Source: a bacterium (GTDB lineage Bacteria; Desulfobacterota; GWC2-55-46; S146-80; JALXFI01). Taken from it: a stretch of 6,562 bases of DNA. Below, piece after piece: positions 1-6,562 of this stretch. The notes below the pieces were generated by a model. It did not search any database, had not been told where the DNA came from, and worked only from the letters and a program-made list of their open reading frames with translations. The position numbers and the translations under genes are program-made. The stretch covers positions 1 to 6,562 of the forward strand of contig JALXFI010000166.1 of the NCBI GenBank assembly GCA_027069035.1, read 5' to 3'. Position 1 is the stretch's first letter; every line of letters starts with the position of its first letter.

Positions 1-269
1 ATAAAATAATCATCATTTATAGGTTTTAGCAGTATTTTTGATATATTAGTTGAGAGACAAAGCTCTTCAATATCACCCGCCATGTGTGCGTCGCTTATCT
101 TTTTAATCTCTTTGAGCACATTACTGTATTCCACAGCAATATCATCTACACTATAAGGGACGTCAACATTTTTAAAACTGTCTACAGGCAGACCGTCCTT
201 ACCCATTATTATTGCTCCAAGACCACCTGCATACTCGGTCGCCTCTTTTAATATCAAATTAAAATCCAT
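1..269 (-). CDS. Roadblock/LC7-domain protein, MglB-like (3' end outside window)
   Basis: The 89 visible codons begin with ATG at 269 and stay open to the window edge, so the C-terminus is missing. The protein starts MDFNLILKEATEYAGG. The segment at residues 15-31 (GGLGAIIMGKDGLPVDS) has the pattern of the first hairpin of the Roadblock/LC7 fold, in which a small-residue strand runs into a 'DG' turn. A helix follows (about 42-60, AVEYSNVLKEIKKIS), then strands that read like the end of the domain (about 68-89). Proteins of this family are small cytoplasmic dimers. Some, such as MglB, act on Ras-like MglA GTPases and set cell polarity in gliding or pilus-driven movement. The start is firm because a perfect Shine-Dalgarno sits 4-6 nt upstream. 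The gene begins 13 nt after the TPR gene stop, so the two are probably translationally coupled. Family assignment is fairly sure. An MglB role is inference, and no GTPase is visible in the window. Confidence 0.72.
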   Translation of the reverse strand, partial: MDFNLILKEATEYAGGLGAIIMGKDGLPVDSFKNVDVPYSVDDIAVEYSNVLKEIKKISDAHMAGDIEELCLSTNISKILLKPINDDYF

Positions 270-273
270 ATGG

Positions 274-281
274 CACCTCCT
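274..281 (-). promoter_or_regulatory. Strong Shine-Dalgarno of the Roadblock gene
   Basis: The minus strand reads AGGAGGTG, fully complementary to the usual 3' end of 16S rRNA, and ends 4 nt before the ATG at 269. It lies directly after the TGA of the upstream TPR gene (283-285). It is the strongest ribosome-binding site in the window. It fixes the start of the Roadblock gene and suggests this protein is made at a higher level than its upstream neighbours. Confidence 0.85.
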
Positions 282-282
282 C

Positions 283-885
283 TCAGCTCAATGCATCCAA
301 TCGTTCCAATCTTCTCAAAATTACATGTCGTTGAGAAGGGTTACGGGAAAGCATGGTCTTATAGACCCTTCTTGCCTCATCATAATGACCCTGTTGTTCA
401 AGTAAAGACGCAAAGGTTAAGGTATAAAAAGGGTTTTTCTCTCTTTTATCCCTATTAATGTGAGTCTCTTTATCTTCTTTATACCGTATCTCAGTTTCGT
501 TATTGTCCTTAAAACCCCTTTCATCTCTTAACTTATCGATATCTTTTAGCAACTTAAGCGATATAATATTGTCAGGGGAACGTTCCAGCACAAATTCAAG
601 CTCATATCTCGCTTCAGAGAACATGCCCTTATCTATGAATATCCGAGCCAGGGCAAGCCTGCCGCTCACATAATCAGGCGCAATCCTCAGCCCTTTTATA
701 ACCACCTTAAATGCCTTATCCAACAAGCCCATCCTTCTATAGGCATCGGCCAAAGGGGCAAAAACCTTTGAAGAAGGGTCACGCTTCAGGACATCCTCAA
801 GCCTTGATATCTTGTCAATAAGTTCCTTCTCACTCTCGCTGTAAGGGTTAGTCACTCCGTCCTGCATAATGTCTCTCCATATCAT
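283..885 (-). CDS. TPR-repeat protein, function unknown
   Basis: This is a 200-residue, probably cytoplasmic protein with no signal peptide or membrane segment. Two tetratricopeptide repeats are visible at about residues 39-70 (VFAPLADAYRRMGLLDKAF) and 73-104 (GRLALARIFIDKGMFSEARY), with a partial helix after them. A highly charged, probably disordered linker (about 119-150, rich in K, E, D, R) leads to a further TPR at about 152-184 (FASLLEQQGHYDEARRVY) and a short C-terminal helix. TPRs bind partner proteins; no catalytic motif is seen. The start is uncertain. The ATG at 885 has only a weak GAAGGG upstream, while the in-frame ATG at 867 (residue 7, MQDGVTNPY) has GGAG at a good distance, so the true protein may be 194 residues. 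It lies 103 nt after aroKB and 13 nt before the Roadblock gene, so a partnership with the latter is plausible but not shown. Confidence 0.85.
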   Translation of the reverse strand: MIWRDIMQDGVTNPYSESEKELIDKISRLEDVLKRDPSSKVFAPLADAYRRMGLLDKAFKVVIKGLRIAPDYVSGRLALARIFIDKGMFSEARYELEFVLERSPDNIISLKLLKDIDKLRDERGFKDNNETEIRYKEDKETHINRDKREKNPFYTLTFASLLEQQGHYDEARRVYKTMLSRNPSQRHVILRRLERLDALS

Positions 886-988
886 AACCCTTCACATCTT
901 TTTGCATTAAAAAGCTATTTTAATATAAAAATCATGCAATATCTCACCATTTTATCAAAATCTATCTATATTTTGTGTTGATTTAAGA

Positions 989-2587
989 TTATTTTAGAAT
1001 CTTTCCTAAGTCAAGTGAAAAATCCTCCAATTTAAACTCTCTGAGTATAACATCGCCAAGTTTCCTTACAAGCACTAATCTTAAATGTTCTTTAATTACC
1101 TTCTTGTCAAATTCCACAACCCTTATTATATCCTCAGCAGCAAAGGATGACGTGTCTGACGGAAGTCCGGTTTTAATAAGCAGACCTTTAATTCTCTCCT
1201 CAACATTTCCTTTACAAAGTCCGATTGCATTGGAAAAACGGGAAGCAAGTATCATGCCTAAGGCAACGGCCTCTCCGTGTCTGAAGCGCCTGTAACCTGT
1301 ATTTGTTTCAATAGCATGACCAAAGGTATGGCCAAAATTAAGGATAGCCCTTATGCCATCTTCCCTTTCATCATCTTCCACAACGCCGGCCTTTATCTCA
1401 CACGATCTTTTTATTATACGGATAAGGGGTCCCTTCTTAAGAGAGAGAATCGCCTCTATATTATCTTCTAAATAAGAGAAAAGCCTTTCATCCCTTATAA
1501 CACCATACTTTATGACCTCTGCAAGACCGGCCTTGAGTTCTCTAAGTTTCAATGTGTTTAGAAAACCCGTGTCGATTATCACAATTTTTGGCTGATAAAA
1601 GGCGCCGATAAGGTTCTTGCCTAAGGGATGGTTTACCCCGGTCTTTCCTCCAACAGAACTGTCCACTTGAGCAAGAAGGGTTGTTGGCAATTGAACAAAT
1701 GGAACCCCTCTAAGAAAAGTCGCTGCAACAAAACCGGTAATGTCTCCGATAACACCGCCGCCCATGGCTATAAGTGAAGAATTCCTGTCCATATGAGCCT
1801 TAAGCAGCTCGTCGTATATTTTTGATACCCACTTTAAAGATTTAAACCTCTCTCCGTCCGGTATCTCTATCAGTGAAGGCTCAAAACCAGCGTTTTTAAG
1901 GCTTTGAGTGACCTGTCTGCCATAAAGCCCTCTTACGGTTGGGTTTGTAATCAAAGCAACCTTTTTATACAAACCATGCCTTTTGAGTATATATCCTATC
2001 TTTTCAAACTGATCCGACTGATAGAGTATAGGATAGCTTCTATCCCCAAGCTCTACCCTTGTAGAGGTTTTTCCACTGTTATTAAACAAGTTTAAAGAAT
2101 CCATAATAGCATCTGCCACCTCATCGATACCCTTATCAGAGGTATCTATGACAAGGTCCGCCCTGTTATAAAACGGTTCTCTTTTTTTCAAGAGTTTTTT
2201 AATGACATCCAGTTTGCCGTTTTTTAAAAGGAGCGGCCTTGTATTTACCCGTTTAACCCTGTTGTAGATAACCTCAGGAGATGCGGTAAGACAAACTACT
2301 GCTCCGGAGTTTTTCATAACTTTAAGATTTTTTGGGTCAACCACAGCGCCTCCGCCGGTTGCAATAACAAGCCCTTCATCTTTGCATATCCTTTTAAGCG
2401 CCTCTTTTTCAATCTCTCTGAAATACCCCTCTCCATGATTCTTGAATATATTAGAGATAGCTTGCCCCTCTTGCTTTTCAATAACCTTGTCCGTATCGAC
2501 AAAACGTAAAGAGAGCCTATGTGCAAGACGTCTTCCCACCGATGATTTACCTGTTCCCATAAAACCTGTAAGAATAATATTCTTCAT
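989..2587 (-). CDS. aroKB: Bifunctional shikimate kinase / 3-dehydroquinate synthase (AroK-AroB fusion)
   Basis: This 532-residue cytoplasmic enzyme carries two shikimate-pathway activities. Residues 1 to about 165 are shikimate kinase (step 5, ATP-dependent 3-phosphorylation of shikimate). They contain a Walker A loop GFMGTGKS at 8-15, DTD at 31-33 and R57 for shikimate binding, GGG at 78-80, and the lid arginine in RPLL at 117. Residues about 178-532 are 3-dehydroquinate synthase (step 2, NAD- and metal-dependent cyclisation of DAHP). They contain the NAD loop GGGVIGD at 276-282, GGKTGVN at 313-319, NLIGAFYQP at 325-333, and likely zinc ligands E357, H420 (GHTFGHAIE, 419-427) and H437 (RHGEA). 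Each half has the usual length of the stand-alone enzyme, and all expected catalytic motifs are present, so both are probably active. A short polar linker (about 166-177) joins them. The ATG at 2587 has AGGA 6 nt upstream. The same domain order is known in Thermotoga AroKB. No frameshift or stop is seen at the junction. Confidence 0.97.
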   Translation of the reverse strand: MKNIILTGFMGTGKSSVGRRLAHRLSLRFVDTDKVIEKQEGQAISNIFKNHGEGYFREIEKEALKRICKDEGLVIATGGGAVVDPKNLKVMKNSGAVVCLTASPEVIYNRVKRVNTRPLLLKNGKLDVIKKLLKKREPFYNRADLVIDTSDKGIDEVADAIMDSLNLFNNSGKTSTRVELGDRSYPILYQSDQFEKIGYILKRHGLYKKVALITNPTVRGLYGRQVTQSLKNAGFEPSLIEIPDGERFKSLKWVSKIYDELLKAHMDRNSSLIAMGGGVIGDITGFVAATFLRGVPFVQLPTTLLAQVDSSVGGKTGVNHPLGKNLIGAFYQPKIVIIDTGFLNTLKLRELKAGLAEVIKYGVIRDERLFSYLEDNIEAILSLKKGPLIRIIKRSCEIKAGVVEDDEREDGIRAILNFGHTFGHAIETNTGYRRFRHGEAVALGMILASRFSNAIGLCKGNVEERIKGLLIKTGLPSDTSSFAAEDIIRVVEFDKKVIKEHLRLVLVRKLGDVILREFKLEDFSLDLGKILK

Positions 2588-2593
2588 ATAAAT

Positions 2594-2597
2594 TCCT
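2594..2597 (-). promoter_or_regulatory. Ribosome-binding site of aroKB
   Basis: AGGA on the minus strand lies 6 nt before the ATG at 2587. It supports this start, which also matches the expected N-terminus of shikimate kinases (MKNIILTGFMG). One arm of the 13-bp inverted repeat in this gap ends on the first base of the site. Confidence 0.6.
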
Positions 2598-2692
2598 AAA
2601 TTTAATATATCGACAGGCGTTGCAGGTCTGTAAACTTAAAGATTTCTTTGAAAACAACCAAAAAGGGAAGGTGTTTTTTTATATTAAATTTA
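2597..2692. repeat. 13-bp perfect inverted repeat in the aroC-aroKB gap
   Basis: TAAATTTAATATA at 2597-2609 is the exact reverse complement of TATATTAAATTTA at 2680-2692, with 70 bases between the arms. Both arms consist only of A and T. In the transcript they could pair as a long-range stem whose base abuts the aroKB ribosome-binding site. The distal arm also overlaps a 10-bp palindrome, TTAAATTTAA (2684-2693). The rest of the 125-nt gap holds no ORF and no GC-rich hairpin followed by a T-run. A TTTACA (minus strand, about 2635) with TATATT 19 nt further on is a poor promoter candidate. Chance is a real alternative given the AT-rich sequence. Confidence 0.45.
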
Positions 2693-2712
2693 AGTTCCGG
2701 CAGCCGCACACG

Positions 2713-3942
2713 CTACCAGTTGCTTAAATACTCAAGATATCCCCTGTAGTTTCTCTTAACCTCATTCATAGAATCACCGCCAAATTTTTCCAGAAATACC
2801 TTTGCGATCTCAAACGCCGTCACCGCTTCGCCGACTACGGATGCCGCAGGCACAGCGCAGACATCCGACCTCTCCTTCACGGCATCAAAGGGTTTTTTTG
2901 TGCAGACATTTACAGACTTTAAAGGAATCATTAAAGTGGGTATCGGCTTCATAGCCGCCCTTAATACTATCGGTTCACCATTGGTCATACCACCTTCTAT
3001 GCCGCCTGCATTGTTTGTCTTCCTATAAAATCCGGTTTTAAGCGGCCATTGTTCGATTTTCGGCTCTGCGGCCGCAGAATCGTCCGATTTCAAATTTCCA
3101 TAAAAGATTTCATCATGGACATCCGAGCCAAAATTTCTTGCCACCTCAAAGCCCATGCCTATCTCAACCCCCTTTATCGCCTGGATACTCATAAGCCCGC
3201 AGGCAAGTCTTGCATTAAGTTTTTTATCCCAATGGACATGACTGCCAAGACCGGGCGGCAGCCCTGTTACAACAACCTCAAATATTCCACCCACACTATC
3301 CCCCTTATCATGAGCCTCATCTATCTTCTCTTTCATCTTAACTTCGGCGCCGCTGTCGGGGCATCTTACTTCGGATCCCTCAGCCCTGTTAAATAAATCC
3401 TTATACCCTCCACTCAAAAACCCATCTTCGATCTTCCATCTTATGCCCCCTATCTCCACAACCCAGCTCAAAACCCTTATGCCGAATTCACTTAGAAATC
3501 TCTTACATACGGCTCCTACGGCAACCCTCGAAGCGGTCTCTCTGGCGCTTGCCCTTTCAAGTATATTCCTCATGTCTTTTTCATCATACTTGAGTCCGCC
3601 AGGAAGATCGGCATGTCCGGGTCTCGGCATGGCTACATTCTTATGGTGTTCGCCACTCGCCCCCTCATCAACAGCCATGATCCTTTTCCAATTTTCCCAA
3701 TCGAGGTTTTTGATAAGGAGGGTTACAGGAGAGCCAAGACTCTCGCCATGTCTAACCCCTGCAATTATCTCAACCCTGTCCTTTTCTATAGTCATCCTGC
3801 CACCCCTCCCATATCCTGTTTGGCGGCGGGACAATTCGGAATTGATATCATTGCAGGAAAGTTTTAGGTGCGCCGGTATGCCATCAAGTATTGAAATCAG
3901 TGACTTGCCGTGAGACTCGCCGGATGTAAGATATCTCAACAT
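2713..3942 (-). CDS. aroC: Chorismate synthase
   Basis: This enzyme catalyses the last common step of aromatic biosynthesis, EPSP to chorismate plus phosphate, and needs reduced FMN. The 409-residue protein shows all three family signatures: GESHG near the N-terminus (8-12, with H11), RASARETASRVAVG at 130-143, and RSDVCAVPAASVVGEA at 358-373. Further expected residues are RRQTGYGRGGRM (39-50) for phosphate and flavin binding and the second active-site histidine in RPGHADL (H110). The length and the DWENW motif (81-85) fit the longer Bacillus-like branch rather than the shorter E. coli type. No flavin reductase domain is fused, so it should be monofunctional. I start it at the ATG at 3942, because family members begin MLRYLTSGESHG and a GGGA lies 6-9 nt upstream. 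An in-frame TTG four codons earlier (3954) overlaps that site. It follows pilQ by 91 nt and precedes aroKB, its pathway partner. Confidence 0.97.
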   Translation of the reverse strand: MLRYLTSGESHGKSLISILDGIPAHLKLSCNDINSELSRRQTGYGRGGRMTIEKDRVEIIAGVRHGESLGSPVTLLIKNLDWENWKRIMAVDEGASGEHHKNVAMPRPGHADLPGGLKYDEKDMRNILERASARETASRVAVGAVCKRFLSEFGIRVLSWVVEIGGIRWKIEDGFLSGGYKDLFNRAEGSEVRCPDSGAEVKMKEKIDEAHDKGDSVGGIFEVVVTGLPPGLGSHVHWDKKLNARLACGLMSIQAIKGVEIGMGFEVARNFGSDVHDEIFYGNLKSDDSAAAEPKIEQWPLKTGFYRKTNNAGGIEGGMTNGEPIVLRAAMKPIPTLMIPLKSVNVCTKKPFDAVKERSDVCAVPAASVVGEAVTAFEIAKVFLEKFGGDSMNEVKRNYRGYLEYLSNW

Positions 3943-4033
3943 AGCCGTTCCCAAATAAAATAGAATAAGACAGAGCCGTTTAAATCAATCTACAAACCTT
4001 CTGCTAAAACAATGGGACTTAATAAGCCATGTC

Positions 4034-6562
4034 CTAATTCTTTACTATCTTTGGTGTAATAAATATAAGGAGTTCGGTCTGAGTATCTGCAAGAGATTTA
4101 TTCTTAAAAAGCCACCCTAAAACAGGCACCTTATAAAGGGCAGGCACTCCTGAAAGGTTATCACTCTTGTCTGAAACCACAATACCTCCAATCACTGCAG
4201 TCTCTCCATCTCTTACAATAATCTCCGTAGAAGCCTCTTTTTTGCTGATGCTCGGTGTTCCTGAAGAACTTCTGAATGAACCGATAGAATTCCTGCTTGC
4301 CTTTATCTTCATTACCACACTGCCGTCCGGTGTAATATGCGGAGTGACGGTAAGCTCAAGGGTGGCATCTATAAACTGTGTCTGGGTGCCGGAATCTGAA
4401 ACCGTTTCAAACGGCACCGAGTCACCCTGCGATATCTTGGCCTCTTTATTATCAAGGGTTATAATGCGCGGCCTTGAAATAGTCTTGCTGAGGCCTTTGA
4501 CCTCTCCGGCAGAAAGTTTAAGATCTATAAGAAGCGGGTCGCCGGTAAGCTTGCCGAATGTAAAACCGATCGCCCCTAAAGGACCGGCGCTGCCCGAAGC
4601 CGGCAGACTTAATGCCAGATTAGATGTTCCAAGATTGGAATCAAGCCCAAGGCTTTGAAGATTAGAAGGCGCAGACAAACCTGAGGTGGAACTGCTGCCG
4701 AATGCCCCAACCTGCGTCTTACCGGCGCCTTTAAGTCCGGTATCTACACCCCACTGAACACCAAGGTCCCTTGCAAAGGTACTCTGCGCCTCAACTATTC
4801 TTGCTTCAATAAGAACCTGAGGCGTGGATGTGTCAAGCTTCTCTATAAGCGATACGGCCTTATCGATATTGGCCTGTATATCCTTGATAACCAGTGTATT
4901 TGTTCTATCATCTACAGTAACGCTTCCCCTGTCACTCAAAAGGTCCTTAACCTTAGCTTGAAGGTCCTTTGCATCGGCAAAATTCACGGAAACAAGTTTT
5001 ATACTAAGATCCTCAAGTTTTTCCTTTGCCTTCTTTTGTTCAAGCAGTCTTTTCTCTTCGGCCGCCAGTTTCTTGGTAGACGCTATCCTCATAATATTGC
5101 CCTCAAGAACCATACCAAGCCCTTTTGTCTTGAGTATTATATCCAATGCCTGATCCCACGGAACATCCATAAGCCTCATGGTTATCTTACCTTTAACCTC
5201 GTCTGCAACAACAACATTAAGATGGCTTACCTCGGCAATAAGCCTGAAGATATTCTGTATATCGGCATCTTTTACATCAAGAGATATTTTTCTGCCAAGA
5301 TATCTCTTGCTGCCGTCTTCTTCGTCAGTGCTTTTGCTTACGGCTTCGTCCTCTGCAACGGTCTGCTCCAAACGTATCGGCGGCTCTGAAATCTCTTTTT
5401 CTTCTACTAAAGGCGGCTTTGGAGATACAGGTGGATGAGTCGCCTCCGGAACCGCAGAAACAACATTTAGAACGGTCGGCCGTGGAAATTTTATTATAAC
5501 GCCGCCCCTGTCTTTAACTATCTTTGGAGCACTCTGCTCCTTAAGCTTGACAAGGATCGTTACATCTCTGGAATCACGAGAAGGATATGAACTGACAGAT
5601 GAGACAACCGTATCCAATTCGGACGCATCAAGTGTCCTCTGCAAGTCCTGAGGCATAGAAGTATTCTTAATAGTCAGCGCAACGGTTTCTCCGTCAAAGG
5701 ACTTAGACAGCCTGTAATCAGGGGACATTGATGTCCTGACAATTACAAGCGATGAGTCATTGGTCTCTTTAAAATCAACACTTTTAAGGTTATTCGACAT
5801 AGATGCCTCTGGCGCCCTATAAGGTGTGATTTGAGGCGCAGGTTCCTGTGTTTCAGCCTTTATAGCCATTTTGCTTCTCACAGGTTCGGCTGCCTTTACC
5901 TTTCCCACATGAAGGACATCCGGCTCCTCTGTTACAGGCAATGCATTCTTGGCAGACTCGGCATTTCCTATTATTATATTCAGATGTTCACCTGCTTTAT
6001 TTACAATTGCAGGGGGAAAGTCCGCCCCTTCAATATCCAAGACAATCCTTAATCTCTGAGGATTCTCACCTATACGCACACGCTTTATAAAAGAAGAGCC
6101 AACCTTTAGATCTTTTGCATTCAGCAGACCATTCACACCCCAGAGATCAAGTACAAATCTCTTGGGGTCATCAAGTGTAAATGTGTTGTAATTTCCTATT
6201 GCTCCGTCCCCTTTGACGCTTACAATATTATATTCGTCTGCCTTTGAAACATCTAAAGAAACAATATTTTCAGCCTTTTTCAAAGGTTTCTCGATAGCGT
6301 TATCAACACTCTTCCCGTCATCAGAAGCTATTTCTTCGTCTTGAGTGGGAACAGGCAAAGCAGCGTCTTTAAAGACTTCAGGCAATTCCTCCTGAGGCGC
6401 TTCTTTAACAATCTCTTTCTTTAATCCCACAAACAACGTATTCCCTTTCATCTCCAGTCCATATTCTATGTCGTCTTCGATCTCGATCTCGACCCTGCCG
6501 ATATTCCCCGAGGTCACAGGATAGGTGTGAGTGTTTATCTCTTTTACCACACCGTCATGAAC
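4034..6562 (-). CDS. pilQ: Type IV pilus secretin PilQ (5' end outside window)
   Basis: PilQ is the outer-membrane ring through which the type IV pilus passes. The frame is open to the window edge, with four codons (VHDG) before a GTG at 6550, so the signal peptide and the true start lie outside and this GTG is not the start. About 842 residues are visible. Counting from the GTG, I see the end of a first AMIN domain (to about 45), a second AMIN (about 97-194), a third, more divergent AMIN-like region (about 255-356), a Pro/Glu-rich linker (about 357-418), an STN domain (about 421-490), a Lys/Glu-rich helix (about 493-515), a secretin N1 (KH-like) domain (about 517-572), and the secretin barrel (about 578-836). 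Barrel hallmarks are QVLIEARIVE (578-587), GDSVPF (709-714), VPVLGWLFKNKS (808-819) and the terminal LLIFITPKIV. A Gly/Ser-rich stretch (about 602-660) lies in the barrel. AMIN domains bind peptidoglycan in this family. The reading frame is intact to its TAG, and aroC follows 91 nt later. Confidence 0.96.
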   Translation of the reverse strand, partial: VHDGVVKEINTHTYPVTSGNIGRVEIEIEDDIEYGLEMKGNTLFVGLKKEIVKEAPQEELPEVFKDAALPVPTQDEEIASDDGKSVDNAIEKPLKKAENIVSLDVSKADEYNIVSVKGDGAIGNYNTFTLDDPKRFVLDLWGVNGLLNAKDLKVGSSFIKRVRIGENPQRLRIVLDIEGADFPPAIVNKAGEHLNIIIGNAESAKNALPVTEEPDVLHVGKVKAAEPVRSKMAIKAETQEPAPQITPYRAPEASMSNNLKSVDFKETNDSSLVIVRTSMSPDYRLSKSFDGETVALTIKNTSMPQDLQRTLDASELDTVVSSVSSYPSRDSRDVTILVKLKEQSAPKIVKDRGGVIIKFPRPTVLNVVSAVPEATHPPVSPKPPLVEEKEISEPPIRLEQTVAEDEAVSKSTDEEDGSKRYLGRKISLDVKDADIQNIFRLIAEVSHLNVVVADEVKGKITMRLMDVPWDQALDIILKTKGLGMVLEGNIMRIASTKKLAAEEKRLLEQKKAKEKLEDLSIKLVSVNFADAKDLQAKVKDLLSDRGSVTVDDRTNTLVIKDIQANIDKAVSLIEKLDTSTPQVLIEARIVEAQSTFARDLGVQWGVDTGLKGAGKTQVGAFGSSSTSGLSAPSNLQSLGLDSNLGTSNLALSLPASGSAGPLGAIGFTFGKLTGDPLLIDLKLSAGEVKGLSKTISRPRIITLDNKEAKISQGDSVPFETVSDSGTQTQFIDATLELTVTPHITPDGSVVMKIKASRNSIGSFRSSSGTPSISKKEASTEIIVRDGETAVIGGIVVSDKSDNLSGVPALYKVPVLGWLFKNKSLADTQTELLIFITPKIVKN

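Noticed and set aside
906..924. Perfect 7-bp inverted repeat ATTAAAA/TTTTAAT with a 5-base loop between aroKB and the TPR gene
   Set aside because: The stem is all A/T and too weak for an intrinsic terminator. The surrounding gap (886-988) is so AT-rich that chance is likely. I also found no convincing promoter there.
3443..3913. Plus-strand 156-codon open frame
   Set aside because: It lies wholly inside aroC on the opposite strand, has no recognisable domain and no good ribosome-binding site. The minus-strand frame carries all chorismate synthase signatures.
3943..3980. Direct repeat of AACGGCT (minus strand) at 3943-3949 and 3974-3980 upstream of aroC
   Set aside because: Two 7-bp copies in a 91-nt gap are not enough to call an operator, and no dyad symmetry is present.
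4019..4030. Tiny ORF (M-A-Y-stop) just after pilQ, considered as an aromatic-amino-acid leader peptide
   Set aside because: It has only three codons, one tyrosine, no ribosome-binding site and no attenuator-like alternative hairpins.
4167..4658. Plus-strand 163-codon open frame
   Set aside because: It is antisense to the conserved secretin barrel of pilQ. Its hydrophobic look comes from the complement of that sequence.
4958..5389. Plus-strand 143-codon open frame, Phe/Leu-rich
   Set aside because: It is antisense to the Lys/Glu-rich helix and STN domain of pilQ; AAG/GAA codons read as Phe/Leu on the other strand. No family match is recognised.

Overview
The window is a single co-directional block on the minus strand of a bacterial chromosome. 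Read in the direction of transcription (high to low coordinates) it holds five genes: the secretin pilQ of the type IV pilus (5' end cut off by the window edge), aroC (chorismate synthase), a fused aroK-aroB gene (shikimate kinase joined to 3-dehydroquinate synthase), a small TPR-repeat protein, and the N-terminal part of a Roadblock/LC7 (MglB-like) protein that runs off the other edge. I found no RNA genes, mobile elements, CRISPR arrays or phage signs, and no convincing rho-independent terminator.

Organism: the DNA is moderately AT-rich. A multi-AMIN PilQ followed by aromatic biosynthesis genes, and a TPR plus Roadblock pair next to pilus genes, fits the former Deltaproteobacteria or a neighbouring phylum such as Nitrospirota. 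This is inferred from gene content and protein flavour. No similarity search was possible, so it is a suggestion only.

Layout: pilQ 6562-4034 (partial), a 91-nt gap, aroC 3942-2713, a 125-nt gap holding a 13-bp inverted repeat, aroKB 2587-989, a 103-nt AT-rich gap, the TPR gene 885-283, then a 13-nt gap carrying a perfect Shine-Dalgarno sequence and the Roadblock gene from 269 to the edge. The gaps are short and I see no terminators, so the block is probably one operon or a set of overlapping transcripts. Weak internal promoters cannot be excluded.

How the genes work together: the two aro genes supply three of the seven shikimate-pathway steps (2, 5 and 7). PilQ forms the outer-membrane pore of the type IV pilus. 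Linkage of pilus secretin genes to aroK/aroB is a well-known gene order in other proteobacteria. The TPR and Roadblock proteins may be accessory or polarity factors of the pilus, but this rests on context only. Nothing here is clearly a new system. The points most worth a second look are the TPR-Roadblock pair, the AroK-AroB fusion inside a pil operon, and the PilQ with three AMIN-type regions.
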